This document shows positions 27,001 through 35,438 of a stretch of 64,000 nt of DNA, one piece after another. Each line of letters begins with the position of its first letter. Position 1 is the first letter of the stretch. A program made the translations under genes and the position numbers. Where the stretch lies: the NCBI RefSeq assembly GCF_000092645.1, contig NC_014165.1:248001-312000 (forward strand). Reading direction: 5' to 3'. This DNA comes from Thermobispora bispora DSM 43833 (GTDB lineage: Bacteria; Actinomycetota; Actinomycetes; Streptosporangiales; Streptosporangiaceae). Under the pieces are notes generated by a model that saw nothing but the letters and a program-made list of their open reading frames with translations, was not told the origin of the DNA and did not search any database.

Positions 27001-27747
27001 GTGTCGCCGCTGGAGGCGTTCTTCGTCTTCTTGGCCGGGGTGGGCGCCGGCGGCATCAACACGGTCGTGGGGTCGGGCTCGCTCATCACCTTCCCGACCC
27101 TGCTCGCGGTGGGCCTGCCGCCGGTGGTCGCGAACGTCTCCAACAACATCGGGCTGGTCCCGGGCGGCGTCACCGGCGTGGTGGGCTACCGCCCGGAGCT
27201 CAAGGGCCAGCGGGAGCGGCTGCTCCGGCTGGGGAGCGCCTCCGTGCTCGGCTCGCTCGCCGGCGGGCTGCTGCTGCTCTGGCTCCCCGAGTCCGCCTTC
27301 CGGTTCATCGTGCCCGTGCTCATCGGGCTCGCCTGCGTGCTGGTCATCGTGCAGCCGCGGCTCAACCAGTGGCTGCTGCGGCTGCGCGTCCACCCGCACG
27401 GCGGGCCGTGGCTGTGGCTGGGCGTGCTCGCCGCGGGCGTGTACGGCGGGTACTTCGGCGCGGCGCAAGGGGTCGTGCTCATCGGGCTGCTCGGCAGCTT
27501 CCTCGACGACGACCTGCAGCGGATCAACGCGGCCAAGAACGTGCTCGCCCTGCTCGCGAACACGACGGCGGCCCTGCTCTTCGTGCTCATCGCGCCGGTC
27601 GACTGGATGGCCGTGCTGATGGTGGCGCTCGGCACGTCCGTGGGCGGCTACCTCGGCGCGCGGATCGGCCGCCGGCTGCCCACCCCGATCCTGCGGGCCT
27701 TCATCGTCATCGTCGGGATCGCCGCGATCGTGAAGCTGATCGCATGA
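27001..27747 (+). CDS. TauE/SafE-family membrane permease
   Basis: 248 residues and about 8 membrane helices in two similar halves: GAGGINTVVGSGSLITFPTLLAVGLPPVVANVSN in the first and GVYGGYFGAAQGVVLIGLLG in the second, the family hallmarks. Members export or import sulfite, sulfoacetate and related anions; the substrate here is not predictable. GTG start with GGAGGGAG upstream. A small gene follows 6 bases after the stop. Confidence 0.85.
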   Translation: MSPLEAFFVFLAGVGAGGINTVVGSGSLITFPTLLAVGLPPVVANVSNNIGLVPGGVTGVVGYRPELKGQRERLLRLGSASVLGSLAGGLLLLWLPESAFRFIVPVLIGLACVLVIVQPRLNQWLLRLRVHPHGGPWLWLGVLAAGVYGGYFGAAQGVVLIGLLGSFLDDDLQRINAAKNVLALLANTTAALLFVLIAPVDWMAVLMVALGTSVGGYLGARIGRRLPTPILRAFIVIVGIAAIVKLIA

Positions 27748-27753
27748 GAGGGT

Positions 27754-28005
27754 ATGTCCCTTCTCATGAAGGGTGACCGGGTGGAGATCGTCATCGATGC
27801 GGGAGGCACTCCCCGCACGTACGAGGTGGTCGCGAGGAAGGCGGGGCGCCGCATCGAGATCACCACCGGACGCGGTGTGGTGGAGGTCACCGAGGTCACC
27901 AGGACCGGGGCACCGGTCCGGAGCGCGAGGTTCATGGCGAGCCGCATCCTCGCCCTGGTCGAGCATCCGGCCGGGGACCGGGAGCGTCGCGGGGACCGCT
28001 CCTGA
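27754..28005 (+). CDS. Small hypothetical protein linked to the TauE gene
   Basis: 83 residues, basic, with alternating beta-strand pattern (DRVEIVIDAGGTPRTYEVVARKAGRRIEITTGRGVVEVTEV, given here only by its features: short strands and conserved Gly) and a helical C-terminal half. No membrane segment or known domain is recognised. It starts 6 bases after the TauE stop and is presumably co-translated. The ATG at 27754 lacks a separate strong ribosome binding site; an ATG at 27766 would also be possible. Confidence 0.55.
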   Translation: MSLLMKGDRVEIVIDAGGTPRTYEVVARKAGRRIEITTGRGVVEVTEVTRTGAPVRSARFMASRILALVEHPAGDRERRGDRS

Positions 28006-28229
28006 CCCGGGGCGCGCACGTCTTCATCCGGGGGCGTCGTAGCGGGGCCGGGGCGTCGTACCGGGATGGCGCACCTGGCCCTGGACACCGTGGGCGAACG
28101 GCGTCGCGCCACGTGCCGGTCGCCGATCCGCCGCATGGCGGCCTGAAACGCCGCGGGCTCGGGCGGCGGGCGCGCTCGACGGCCCTGCCAGGGGGCCGTT
28201 GTGCGATCTTCTCTCCGGACGCCCGGGCG

Positions 28230-29141
28230 TCACATGGCCGGGCGGACCTGGACCACGCCGTCGTGCCGTAACCGGGTCTCGAACGCGGGCTGGGGCGAGG
28301 TGGCCGGGCCGTGCACGACGGAGCCGTCGCTGACGCGGAACGTGCTGCCGTGCCACGGGCAGACGATGCACGGCTCGCCCTCCTCGACGGTGACGCGGCC
28401 CTGGTGGAGCGGGCCCGCGAGGTGGGAGCACCCGTCGGCGAGCACGTGCACGGTGTCGCCGAGGCGGAGGACGACGAGGTCGATGTAGCCGAGCTGGCGC
28501 CGGACGGGGCGCCCGTCGGGGAGGTCCTTGAGCAGACAGAGGTCGTGCCAGCCGAGCAGGGTGAGGTGGCCGACCGACTCGGCGTGGTTCGCCCCGGCCG
28601 CCTGCCGGTAGGCGAGGTGCCCGCCGAGGAACCCGCCGATGCTCACCGCGCCGAGCCCCGCGAACGCGAGCACGCGGCCCGTCCGCTCCCGGCCGCCGAG
28701 CCGCATGAGGAGCGAGCCGGTGTAGAGGGCGGCGGCGGCGAGGTTGCTGAGGGCGTGGAAGACCCCGACCCGCTGCTGCTCCAGGTGGAGCGTGGACCAG
28801 TCGGTGATCCCGGCGGCCGCCGTGGGGAGGGCGGTGCCGAGGCCGGTGGCGATCAGCGCGCGCGAGGCGCGGGGATCGGCCTTGGTGACGTCGAGCACGG
28901 CGGTGGAGACCCAGCACCCAAGGCTCACCATGGCGAGCGCGGGGTGGAGCGGGTGGCCGAACGGGACGCCGTGCAGCATGTCGCGCAGCCGTCCAGGGCC
29001 GAGCCTCGTCCGGAGCGTCTTGCTGATCGCCCGGATGGGTGCGTCGAGGGTGGTGGTGCGCTCGAGGCCTCTGAGGAACTCCGGGGACGGAACCATGCGC
29101 GTCAGCCGGTGCGTCCGTGGCGGTCTGGTCTTCTCGTCCAT
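28230..29141 (-). CDS. DUF2231-like membrane protein fused to a Rieske [2Fe-2S] domain
   Basis: 303 residues. The N-terminal half has four hydrophobic segments (about 65-85, 92-110, 130-150, 165-190) as in DUF2231 membrane proteins. The C-terminal 100 residues are a Rieske domain with both cluster ligand pairs, CSH in DGCSHLAGPLH and CPWHGSTF. The protein may carry electrons at the membrane or serve as a ferredoxin partner; the reaction is unknown. ATG 29141 has a GAGGGGGA site 8 bases upstream; ATG 29165 would add eight residues. Confidence 0.8.
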   Translation of the reverse strand: MDEKTRPPRTHRLTRMVPSPEFLRGLERTTTLDAPIRAISKTLRTRLGPGRLRDMLHGVPFGHPLHPALAMVSLGCWVSTAVLDVTKADPRASRALIATGLGTALPTAAAGITDWSTLHLEQQRVGVFHALSNLAAAALYTGSLLMRLGGRERTGRVLAFAGLGAVSIGGFLGGHLAYRQAAGANHAESVGHLTLLGWHDLCLLKDLPDGRPVRRQLGYIDLVVLRLGDTVHVLADGCSHLAGPLHQGRVTVEEGEPCIVCPWHGSTFRVSDGSVVHGPATSPQPAFETRLRHDGVVQVRPAM

Positions 29142-29283
29142 CTCACGTCCCCCTCTTGCGAACACCTACCCGGACACACCCTAAGTGAACATTGTCCGTT
29201 ATGTAACGCTATGAGGGGGTTACGAGGTGGCCGGAAGCCATCGAGGCCCGCCGGCCCGGGGGCGGGCTGTCCCCTCATCGCGG

Positions 29284-29502
29284 TCACGCGGTGAAGAGAC
29301 GGCCCGCCTCCTCCACTTCGCGGATCAGATCGAAACGCGGATCGCGGTAGCGGCGGGCTCCGAACCCGATGCGCTCCACCGTCCAGTTCAGCCGCAATGC
29401 CCACCAGTCCTGATCGACGCAGAGGACCCGGTCGGCGTGATCCAGGCCGCCCTTGATCAGGGTGAGCAGCTCGTTGACGCGGGCAGGCAACTTCCCTACC
29501 AT
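29284..29502 (-). CDS. Small hypothetical protein divergent from the XRE regulator
   Basis: 72 residues with balanced composition (WW, RRYRDPRFDLIREVEE), acidic and helical, with a GGGAGGG site upstream of ATG 29502. No family is recognised. It is transcribed away from an XRE-DUF5753 regulator across a 200-base A/T-rich region with operator-like repeats, so it may be a regulated partner of that system, such as a small effector. This role is inference from position only. Confidence 0.5.
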   Translation of the reverse strand: MVGKLPARVNELLTLIKGGLDHADRVLCVDQDWWALRLNWTVERIGFGARRYRDPRFDLIREVEEAGRLFTA

Positions 29503-29563
29503 GGCGCCCTCCCGCTACTCGCGAGAATCCTTTTCACTACCGATCGTGACTCAGTGCAGCTAT

Positions 29564-29631
29564 CACCGCAATACTCTGCGCAAGGCGAATTGAAAGGATC
29601 TTCTAGGCTTGCGGTGCAAATTTCACCGCAA
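29564..29631. promoter_or_regulatory. Operator-like CACCGCAA repeats in the XRE divergent promoter
   Basis: TTGCGGTG (29609-29616) and CACCGCAA (29624-29631) form a perfect inverted repeat with a 7-base spacer, and a third CACCGCAA half-site lies at 29564-29571. The location between the divergent XRE regulator and the 72-residue gene fits an autoregulatory operator for both. Confidence 0.5.
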
Positions 29632-29702
29632 CGGAAAGGCCGCGGAGGGATAGCCTTTGGGCATGGGCCTTCCTGACTGGGCGGTGAAGGAGGTCGGCGA
29701 GC

Positions 29703-30560
29703 ATGCCGGACCGCAGCAGCCCCACTGTTCGGCGGCGGCGGCTCGGGCAGGAACTGCGCCGGTTACGGGAGCAGGCCGAACTCACCGGTGATCAGGTGGC
29801 GGCCCGGCTGGGGTGGTCGGCGGCGAAGCTGAGCCGGATCGAGACCGCGCGGACCGTGCCACGCAGAAGCGATGTTGAGGCGCTTCTGATGATCTACATG
29901 GTAGATTCGGAGCAACGCCACGAGCTGCTCGCCTTGCACCGGGACGCCAGCCGAAAGGGCTGGTGGGAGAAGTACCGCGACACCCTGCCCGAGGAGTACA
30001 CCACCTTCCTGGGGCTCGAGGCGGAGGCCACGGTGGCACGGCACTGGGAACCCCAGATCGTGCCGGGTCTGTTCCAGACCGAGGCCTACGTGCACGCGCT
30101 GATGGAGAGCAGCCAGCGGAGCACGCTCCAGGCTCCGGGAGACCTTCGAGACCGGATCCAGGTCAGGATGGCCAGGCAGGAGGCCATCCTCTCAGCGGAG
30201 CGCCCTCAGACGCTCTCCGTTGTGGTGGAAGAGTCCGTCCTGCTGCGCAGGTTCGGCGACAGCGCGGTGATGCGGGAGCAGCTCCAGCGCCTCATCGAGG
30301 TGAGCGAGCTGCCCAACGTCGACCTGCGCGTCCTGCCGCTGGACGCGGACCATTGCATAAACACCGGGGCGTTCATCCACCTCACGCTGCCGGAGTACCA
30401 CGATGTGGTGTATCTGGAGGCACTGCTCGGAGGCCGGCTGCTTGAGGATGAGCAGATCGTCTACCGCTACGAGGTCGCCTTCGACTATCTGAAGGGCCGG
30501 GCCCTCGATGCGGACGCGTCCCGGAAGCTCATAGCGAAGACCATCGGCCGCTGGAAGTGA
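29703..30560 (+). CDS. XRE-family regulator with DUF5753 domain
   Basis: 285 residues: an N-terminal helix-turn-helix (about 12-65, LGQELRRLREQAELTGDQVAARLGWSAAKLSRIE) and a C-terminal DUF5753 ligand/partner domain (WEPQIVPGLFQTEAYVHAL ... LRVLPL). Such regulators pair with DUF397 proteins in WhiJ-like developmental control systems of filamentous actinomycetes. Codon 21 (29763-29765) is the rare TTA Leu. A GGAGG-type site lies upstream of the ATG. The DUF397 gene follows 60 bases downstream. Confidence 0.9.
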   Translation: MPDRSSPTVRRRRLGQELRRLREQAELTGDQVAARLGWSAAKLSRIETARTVPRRSDVEALLMIYMVDSEQRHELLALHRDASRKGWWEKYRDTLPEEYTTFLGLEAEATVARHWEPQIVPGLFQTEAYVHALMESSQRSTLQAPGDLRDRIQVRMARQEAILSAERPQTLSVVVEESVLLRRFGDSAVMREQLQRLIEVSELPNVDLRVLPLDADHCINTGAFIHLTLPEYHDVVYLEALLGGRLLEDEQIVYRYEVAFDYLKGRALDADASRKLIAKTIGRWK

Positions 30561-30620
30561 GCGGCCGGGTGAAGCCGCCTCGGAGCGCGAGTGATGATCT
30601 CCGGGGGGAGTGACATAGAC

Positions 30621-30827
30621 ATGCACGAAAGTGATCTATCCCAGCTCTCCTGGCGGAAGAGCAGCCGGAGCGCGATGAACGGCGCCTGTGTCGAGGTCGC
30701 CGTGCTCCCGGACGGCCGGGTCGGGGTTCGCGACAGCAAGAACCGGAGCGGACCCGTCCTCGTCTTCACCCCGGCCGAGTGGAGAGCGTTCATCGGCGGG
30801 GTGAAGGACGGCGAGTTCGACCTCTGA
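30621..30827 (+). CDS. DUF397 small protein, partner of the XRE regulator
   Basis: 68 residues with the family signature LSWRKSSRSAMNGACVEVAV and VGVRDSKN ... VLVFTPAEWRAFIGGVKDGEFDL. DUF397 proteins work with the adjacent XRE-DUF5753 repressors in WhiJ-like systems, possibly antagonising them. The ATG at 30621 is preceded by GGGGGGAG; upstream ATGs at 30591 and 30594 are alternatives. A strong shared terminator lies at 30915-30952. Confidence 0.88.
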   Translation: MHESDLSQLSWRKSSRSAMNGACVEVAVLPDGRVGVRDSKNRSGPVLVFTPAEWRAFIGGVKDGEFDL

Positions 30828-30914
30828 CCCGGCGCACCCCGTCAGCACCCCGTCCGCCGTGCCACGGCCGGCCGTGGCACGGCGCGCCGGGGGAGGGCTC
30901 GTGAGAACAAAGAG

Positions 30915-30952
30915 GCGTACGGCTTGCGCCCGGGCGGGCGCAAGCCGTACGC
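30915..30952 (-). terminator. Strong terminator shared by katA and the DUF397 gene
   Basis: Perfect 17-bp stem (30915-30931 with 30936-30952, loop GGGC). On the minus strand it is followed by CTCTTTGTTCTC, so it is intrinsic-type for katA. It also lies downstream of the converging DUF397 gene. Confidence 0.85.
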
Positions 30953-30967
30953 GCGTCTCCGGCGCGC

Positions 30968-32416
30968 TCAGGAGACGCCCAGACCCTTCGCCACGGCCTG
31001 GCCGAGGTCCTTGTGGACGTTGGTCCAGTACTCGACGATGCGCTTCTTCATCTCGCCGGTGACCTCGGGGGCGGAGGCGTGGGTGACGATGTTGCTGACC
31101 AGGTGCTCCCGGTCGGTCTCGGAGAGCACGTTCTCCCACAGCGCCCGCGGCTGGACGAAGTCGTCGTCCTCCCGGTGCTTGGTGTAGGCGCTACGGATGA
31201 TCTCGCCGGAGATGTGGTAGCTCTCGCCCTCGTAGAGCGAGGGGTCCGCCACCGGGCCGCCGTAGCTGTTCGGCGCGTAGACCGGGTCGGTCGGGTTCTT
31301 GTAGCGCATCGGCCCGTCGAAGTTGTAGCTGTGCACCGGCACCTTCGGCTGGTTGACCGGGAGCTGGTTGTAGTTGGGGCCGATGCGGTAGCGGTGGGTG
31401 TCCGGGTAGGAGAACAGCCGGGCCTGCAGCATCTTGTCGGGCGACGGGCCGACGCCCGGGACCATGTTGGACGGCTCGAACGCGGCCTGCTCGACCTCGG
31501 CGAAGTAGTTCTCCGGGTTCCGGGTGAGGATGATCCGGCCGATCGTGATCTCGGGGTAGTCCGAGTGCGGCCAGACCTTGGTGAGGTCGAACGGGTTGAA
31601 GCGGTAGTCGGCGGCCTCCTCGAAGGGCATGATCTGCACGTTCACCTTCCAGGAGGGGTGGTCGCCGCGCTTGATCGCGTTGTAGAGGTCCCGGATGTGG
31701 AAGTCCGGGTCCTCGGAGACCATCGCCTTGGCCTCGGCGTCGGTGAAGTTCTCGATGCCCTGCTCGGTCTTGAAGTGGTACTTCACCCAGTACTTCTCAC
31801 CGGCCGCGTTGTACCAGAGGAAGGTGTGCGAGCCGTACCCGTGCATGTTGCGCCAGGTGCGCGGGGTGCCGCGGTCGGTGAAGAGGAAGGTCACCTGGTG
31901 CGCCGACTCCGGGGAGAGCGTCCAGAAGTCCCACTGCATGTTGTGGTCGCGCAGGTGGTTGTCGGCGCGCCGCTTCTGGGAGTGGATGAAGTCGGAGAAC
32001 TTCTGCGGGTCGCGGATGAAGAAGATCGGCGTGTTGTTGCCGACGATGTCGTAGTTGCCGTCCTCGGTGTAGAACTTCAGCGCGAAGCCGCGGGGGTCCC
32101 GGACCGTGTCGGCGCTGCCCAGCTCACCGGCGACCGTGGAGAACCGGACGAAGAGCTCGGTCTCCTTGCCCTTCTGGAACAGCTTGGCCTTGGTGAACTG
32201 GCTGACGTCCTCCGTGATCTGCAGGATGCCGTACGCGCCCCCGCCCTTGGCGTGCACCACCCGCTCGGGGACCCGCTCGCGGTTGAAGTGCGCCATCTTC
32301 TGGATCAGGTAGTGATCCTGAAGCAGCAGGGGGCCGTTCGGGCCCACGGAGAGCGAGAACTCGTCGCTCGGCGCGGGAATGCCGGCGTCGGTGGTCGTGG
32401 TGGGTCGGTCGGTCAT
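30968..32416 (-). CDS. katA: Catalase
   Basis: 482-residue small-subunit (clade 3 type) heme catalase, degrading H2O2. Motifs: FNRERVPERVVHAKGGGAYG with the distal His, NNTPIFFIRDP, and RLFSYPDTHRYRIGPNYNQLPVN containing the proximal Tyr. ATG 32416 is chosen because homology begins there; the 43 extra codons upstream overlap the fur gene. It starts 10 bases after the Fur-family gene and is co-transcribed with it, the usual arrangement where the regulator senses peroxide or metal. Confidence 0.95.
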   Translation of the reverse strand: MTDRPTTTTDAGIPAPSDEFSLSVGPNGPLLLQDHYLIQKMAHFNRERVPERVVHAKGGGAYGILQITEDVSQFTKAKLFQKGKETELFVRFSTVAGELGSADTVRDPRGFALKFYTEDGNYDIVGNNTPIFFIRDPQKFSDFIHSQKRRADNHLRDHNMQWDFWTLSPESAHQVTFLFTDRGTPRTWRNMHGYGSHTFLWYNAAGEKYWVKYHFKTEQGIENFTDAEAKAMVSEDPDFHIRDLYNAIKRGDHPSWKVNVQIMPFEEAADYRFNPFDLTKVWPHSDYPEITIGRIILTRNPENYFAEVEQAAFEPSNMVPGVGPSPDKMLQARLFSYPDTHRYRIGPNYNQLPVNQPKVPVHSYNFDGPMRYKNPTDPVYAPNSYGGPVADPSLYEGESYHISGEIIRSAYTKHREDDDFVQPRALWENVLSETDREHLVSNIVTHASAPEVTGEMKKRIVEYWTNVHKDLGQAVAKGLGVS

Positions 32417-32426
32417 CGGCGCGCTC

Positions 32427-32912
32427 TCATCCCTGGGTCGTCGGATGTTCGTGGTCATGTGCTGACGGGACGCGGGCGCGGACCGTGCCCTCCACCTTGG
32501 GACGGCACTTGGGGCACCAGCCCCAGTAGATGACGTCCGCTTCATCGATCAGGTAGCCGGCGTCGCGGACCGGATCGAGACACGGTGCCTTGCCCACGGC
32601 GCAGTCGACGTCCGTGACCTCTCCGCACTCCCGGCAGACGAGGTGGTGGTGGTTGTCGCCCACCCGGGTCTCGTACCGGGCGGGGCTGCCGGCCGGTTCG
32701 ATCCGGCGGAGCAGTCCGGCCTGGTGCAGGGCGTTGAGCGAGTCGTAGACGGCCTGGAGGGAGACCTGGCCGACACGCTGGCACACCCCCCGGTGGATCG
32801 ACTCCACGTCGAGGTGGTTGCCCTCGCGGACGGTCTGCAGGATGGCCAGGCGCGCGGCCGTCACCCGCAGTCCCGCCTGCCGAAGCCGTTGGACGTCGTG
32901 CACGGTGGCCAT
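32427..32912 (-). CDS. furA: Fur-family repressor (FurA/CatR-like)
   Basis: 161 residues: a winged-helix DNA-binding domain (LRQAGLRVTAARLAILQTV ... SLQAVYDSLNALHQAGLLRR) and a dimerisation domain with the metal site HHHLVCRECGEVTDVDC and a second structural Zn pair CPKC. The gene directly precedes katA, as in Streptomyces and Mycobacterium, where the protein represses the furA-katA/katG operon and is inactivated by peroxide. ATG 32912 has an AGGAG site. An inverted repeat 15 bases upstream is a likely autoregulatory operator. Confidence 0.9.
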   Translation of the reverse strand: MATVHDVQRLRQAGLRVTAARLAILQTVREGNHLDVESIHRGVCQRVGQVSLQAVYDSLNALHQAGLLRRIEPAGSPARYETRVGDNHHHLVCRECGEVTDVDCAVGKAPCLDPVRDAGYLIDEADVIYWGWCPKCRPKVEGTVRARVPSAHDHEHPTTQG

Positions 32913-32926
32913 ACTAGCTCCTAAAT

Positions 32927-32939
32927 TTGAACAACTCAA
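32927..32939. promoter_or_regulatory. Candidate Fur/CatR operator
   Basis: TTGA-ACAAC-TCAA inverted repeat in an A/T-rich stretch between the furA start and the divergent CapA gene. The position immediately upstream of the furA ribosome binding site fits autorepression. Confidence 0.5.
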
Positions 32940-32989
32940 TGAAAAGAATATCTCCGATCTTTTGGGGTCCGTTTCCCCGAGCTCGGCCG

Positions 32990-34123
32990 ATGATGGCATC
33001 CTCATCAGTCGTGATCCGAAAGCCCCTCGCCCTGGCCGCGCTGTACGCCCTCCTCCTCACGGGCTGCTCCGCCGCGGAGGGCGAGCGCGTTCCCGGCGCC
33101 TCCGCCGAGCCCGCGGCCACCGGCGCCGCCGAGCCCACCCCGTCCCCCTCCCCGAAGCCGGTGCGCCGGCCGTACACGATCTCCTTCGCCGGGGACGTGC
33201 ACTTCGAGGGCGTGCTTCGGGCGCGGCTCGACCGGAACCCCCGCACCGCCCTCGGCCCCATCGCCGCGGTGCTCCGCAAGGCCGACATCACCGCCCTCAA
33301 CCTCGAGACCGCGATCACCACGGGCGGTACGCCGGCGCCCAAGCAGTTCACGTTCCGCGCTCCTCCGACGGCCTTCACCGCCCTCAAGGCGGCCGGGGTG
33401 GACGTGGTCACCATGGCCAACAACCACGGGATGGACTACATGGAGAGCGGCCTGCGGGACACGCTCGCCGCGATCAGGAAGTCCAGGTTCCCCGTGATCG
33501 GCATCGGCCGGAACGAGGCGGAGGCCTACCGCCCGTTCCGGAAGACGGTGAACGGCAACCGGGTGGCCATCATCGGCGCGACCCAGGTGCTCGACACCAA
33601 TCTCATCGAAGCGTGGACCGCGAAGGGTGCCAAGGGCGGGCTCGCCTCGGCCAAGGAGGAGGCGCGGCTCATCCGTGCGGTGCGCGAGGCCCGGCGCAAC
33701 TCCGACACGGTCATCGTGTTCCTGCACTGGGGCGCCGAGCTGGTCGAATGCCCGACCCCCGTCCAGCGGCAGCTCGCGGTCAAGCTCGTCCGGGCGGGCG
33801 CCGACGTGATCGTGGGCGGCCACGCGCACATCCTGCTCGGCGGCGGGTACCTCGGCCGCGCATACGTCCACTACGGCCTGGGCAACTTCGCCTTCTACAA
33901 CTGGGGGCCGAAGACCGGGATGACCGGCGTGCTCACCCTCACCATCAACGGCCGCCGGATCCTCAAGGACGAGTGGACGCCGGCGCGGATCGAGGGCGGC
34001 GTGCCCATCCCGCTGACCGGGGCGGCCAAGCAGCAGGCGCTGCGGTCCTACCACGCGCTGCGCGGCTGCACCGGGCTCTCCGCCAAGCCGCGGGCGACGG
34101 CAACCGGATCGTCTCAGAGCTGA
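32990..34123 (+). CDS. CapA-family (poly-gamma-glutamate synthesis-like) lipoprotein
   Basis: About 377 residues. A lipoprotein signal (IRKPLALAALYALLLTGC, lipobox LTGC) is followed by a Pro/Ser linker and a PGA_cap metallophosphatase-like domain: ISFAGDVHFEG, NLETAIT, VTMANNHGMDY, VFLHWGAE and VGGHAHILLGG are conserved metal-site motifs. Such proteins sit on the outer face of the membrane; besides capsule synthesis their role is unclear. Start uncertain: ATG 32990/32993 or GTG 33011, all giving a workable signal peptide. A same-strand frame from 32818 running through it is an artefact. Confidence 0.85.
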   Translation: MMASSSVVIRKPLALAALYALLLTGCSAAEGERVPGASAEPAATGAAEPTPSPSPKPVRRPYTISFAGDVHFEGVLRARLDRNPRTALGPIAAVLRKADITALNLETAITTGGTPAPKQFTFRAPPTAFTALKAAGVDVVTMANNHGMDYMESGLRDTLAAIRKSRFPVIGIGRNEAEAYRPFRKTVNGNRVAIIGATQVLDTNLIEAWTAKGAKGGLASAKEEARLIRAVREARRNSDTVIVFLHWGAELVECPTPVQRQLAVKLVRAGADVIVGGHAHILLGGGYLGRAYVHYGLGNFAFYNWGPKTGMTGVLTLTINGRRILKDEWTPARIEGGVPIPLTGAAKQQALRSYHALRGCTGLSAKPRATATGSSQS

Positions 34124-34155
34124 ACCGCCGCCGCGGAAGGGGCGGAGCGGGCAAG

Positions 34156-34845
34156 ATGGACAGCGTGTCCAGGCAGCAGTCTCCGCGGACTCCCGGTGAC
34201 CCGCTGCGACGCCGCCCGGCCCAGCGCCGGAGCGCCCGGCGGGTGGAGCGGATGCTCGACGCCTGCGCCGAGCTGCTCGACGAGGGAGGCTACGACGCGC
34301 TGACCACCACCAGGGTCGCCGAGCGGGCCGGAGTGGCGATCGGCTCGGTGTACCAGTTCTTCCCGGACAAGCGGGCCCTGAGCCAGGCCCTCACCAAGCG
34401 CAACGTGGAACGGTTCGCCGCCCGGGTCGGCCGCCGGTTCATGACCGAGGAGTTCGCCGGGTGGTGGGACGCGGTGGACGCCATCATCGACGAGTACGTC
34501 GAGATGCACCGCACGGTCCCGGGCTTCCGCTCCCTCCACTTCCGCGAGGTGTTCGATCTCAACCTGCTGGAGTCGGTGGCGGACACGAACATGGTGATCG
34601 CCGGCCGGCTCCGGGAACTGCTCCTCGCCGAGTTCGGGATCGCCGACAGCGAGGAGCTCGACCGGGCCATGCTCGTCGCGGTCGAGGCCGGGGACGCCGT
34701 CCTCAAGCTCGCCTTCCGCCACGATCCGGACGGCGACCCCGAGTTCGTCGCCGAGGCGAAGCGGCTCATCCGCGGCTACCTCTCCGGCCAGCTCCAGGCG
34801 GCGCGGCGTACGGCCGGCCGTACCGACGCCACCGCGGGCGCGTGA
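34156..34845 (+). CDS. TetR-family transcriptional regulator
   Basis: 229 residues. The N-terminal helix-turn-helix is typical TetR (RRSARRVERMLDACAELL ... TTTRVAERAGVAIGSVYQFFPDKRAL), followed by a helical ligand domain of unknown effector. ATG 34156 has GGAGCGG upstream; GTG 34165 is an alternative. The frame is open far upstream through the capA gene, which is coincidental. It lies 32 bases after capA, so it may be co-transcribed with it. Confidence 0.88.
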   Translation: MDSVSRQQSPRTPGDPLRRRPAQRRSARRVERMLDACAELLDEGGYDALTTTRVAERAGVAIGSVYQFFPDKRALSQALTKRNVERFAARVGRRFMTEEFAGWWDAVDAIIDEYVEMHRTVPGFRSLHFREVFDLNLLESVADTNMVIAGRLRELLLAEFGIADSEELDRAMLVAVEAGDAVLKLAFRHDPDGDPEFVAEAKRLIRGYLSGQLQAARRTAGRTDATAGA

Positions 34846-34881
34846 CGCCCGGGCCGTACGGCGTGCGGCGGGCGGTGGCGG

Positions 34882-35283
34882 TCACCGCCCCGGGGAGGTG
34901 GCCCGGTGACGATCGCCCGGTGACGTGAGCCGGGTCGGCACCTCGGTCGGCGCCGCGGTCGGCATGACGAACGTGTTCCAGATCGCCGGGGCGAACGTCC
35001 GCCCGGTGTCCTGCCACGGCCGGGTGTCCCTGGGCGGCCGGAGCGGCAGCTCACCGGAGGCCGCGGCCCGATCCCGGGTGGAGCGGCCGTAGGCGCAGCC
35101 CGTGGCCGCGACCGGGCGCACCGTGGACAGCTCCATCATCCGCAGCTTGGCCTGCAGCCGGGCGAGCTCCTGGCGCGCCTCGTGCAGCGCCTCGACCTGG
35201 GCGGAGATGTAGCCGGCGACCCCGGGGACGACAGCGGAGAGCACGGTCGCTGAGGCGAGAGCGCAGATCATCCGCCTTGACAT
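34882..35283 (-). CDS. Small exported or membrane-anchored protein
   Basis: 133 residues from ATG 35283, which has a GGAGGAG site. An N-terminal hydrophobic segment (MICALASATVLSAVVPGVAGYI) is followed by a short coiled-coil-like stretch (AQVEALHEARQELARLQAKLRMMEL), then a polar, Pro/Arg-rich tail with a single Cys. No family recognised. The frame is open to 35445 but the upstream part is not protein-like. It is divergent from the TPR-like gene. Confidence 0.6.
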   Translation of the reverse strand: MSRRMICALASATVLSAVVPGVAGYISAQVEALHEARQELARLQAKLRMMELSTVRPVAATGCAYGRSTRDRAAASGELPLRPPRDTRPWQDTGRTFAPAIWNTFVMPTAAPTEVPTRLTSPGDRHRATSPGR

Positions 35284-35438
35284 GGCATACGGCTCCTCCA
35301 CGAGCGGCTCACGTGGGGGCAATATGCCCGGTCGGTCACGAGTGGACACGTTGTGTGATTGAGCTTGTGTGAAACGTAGCCATGCCAATGCCGAGGATTG
35401 TCCCGACAGAACCGATTCAGGGCGCGTAGCCTCGGTCT

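Noticed and set aside
32818-34845. 675-codon frame ending in the TetR regulator
   Set aside because: Only the last 229 codons have homology (TetR); the rest overlaps furA and capA in another frame.
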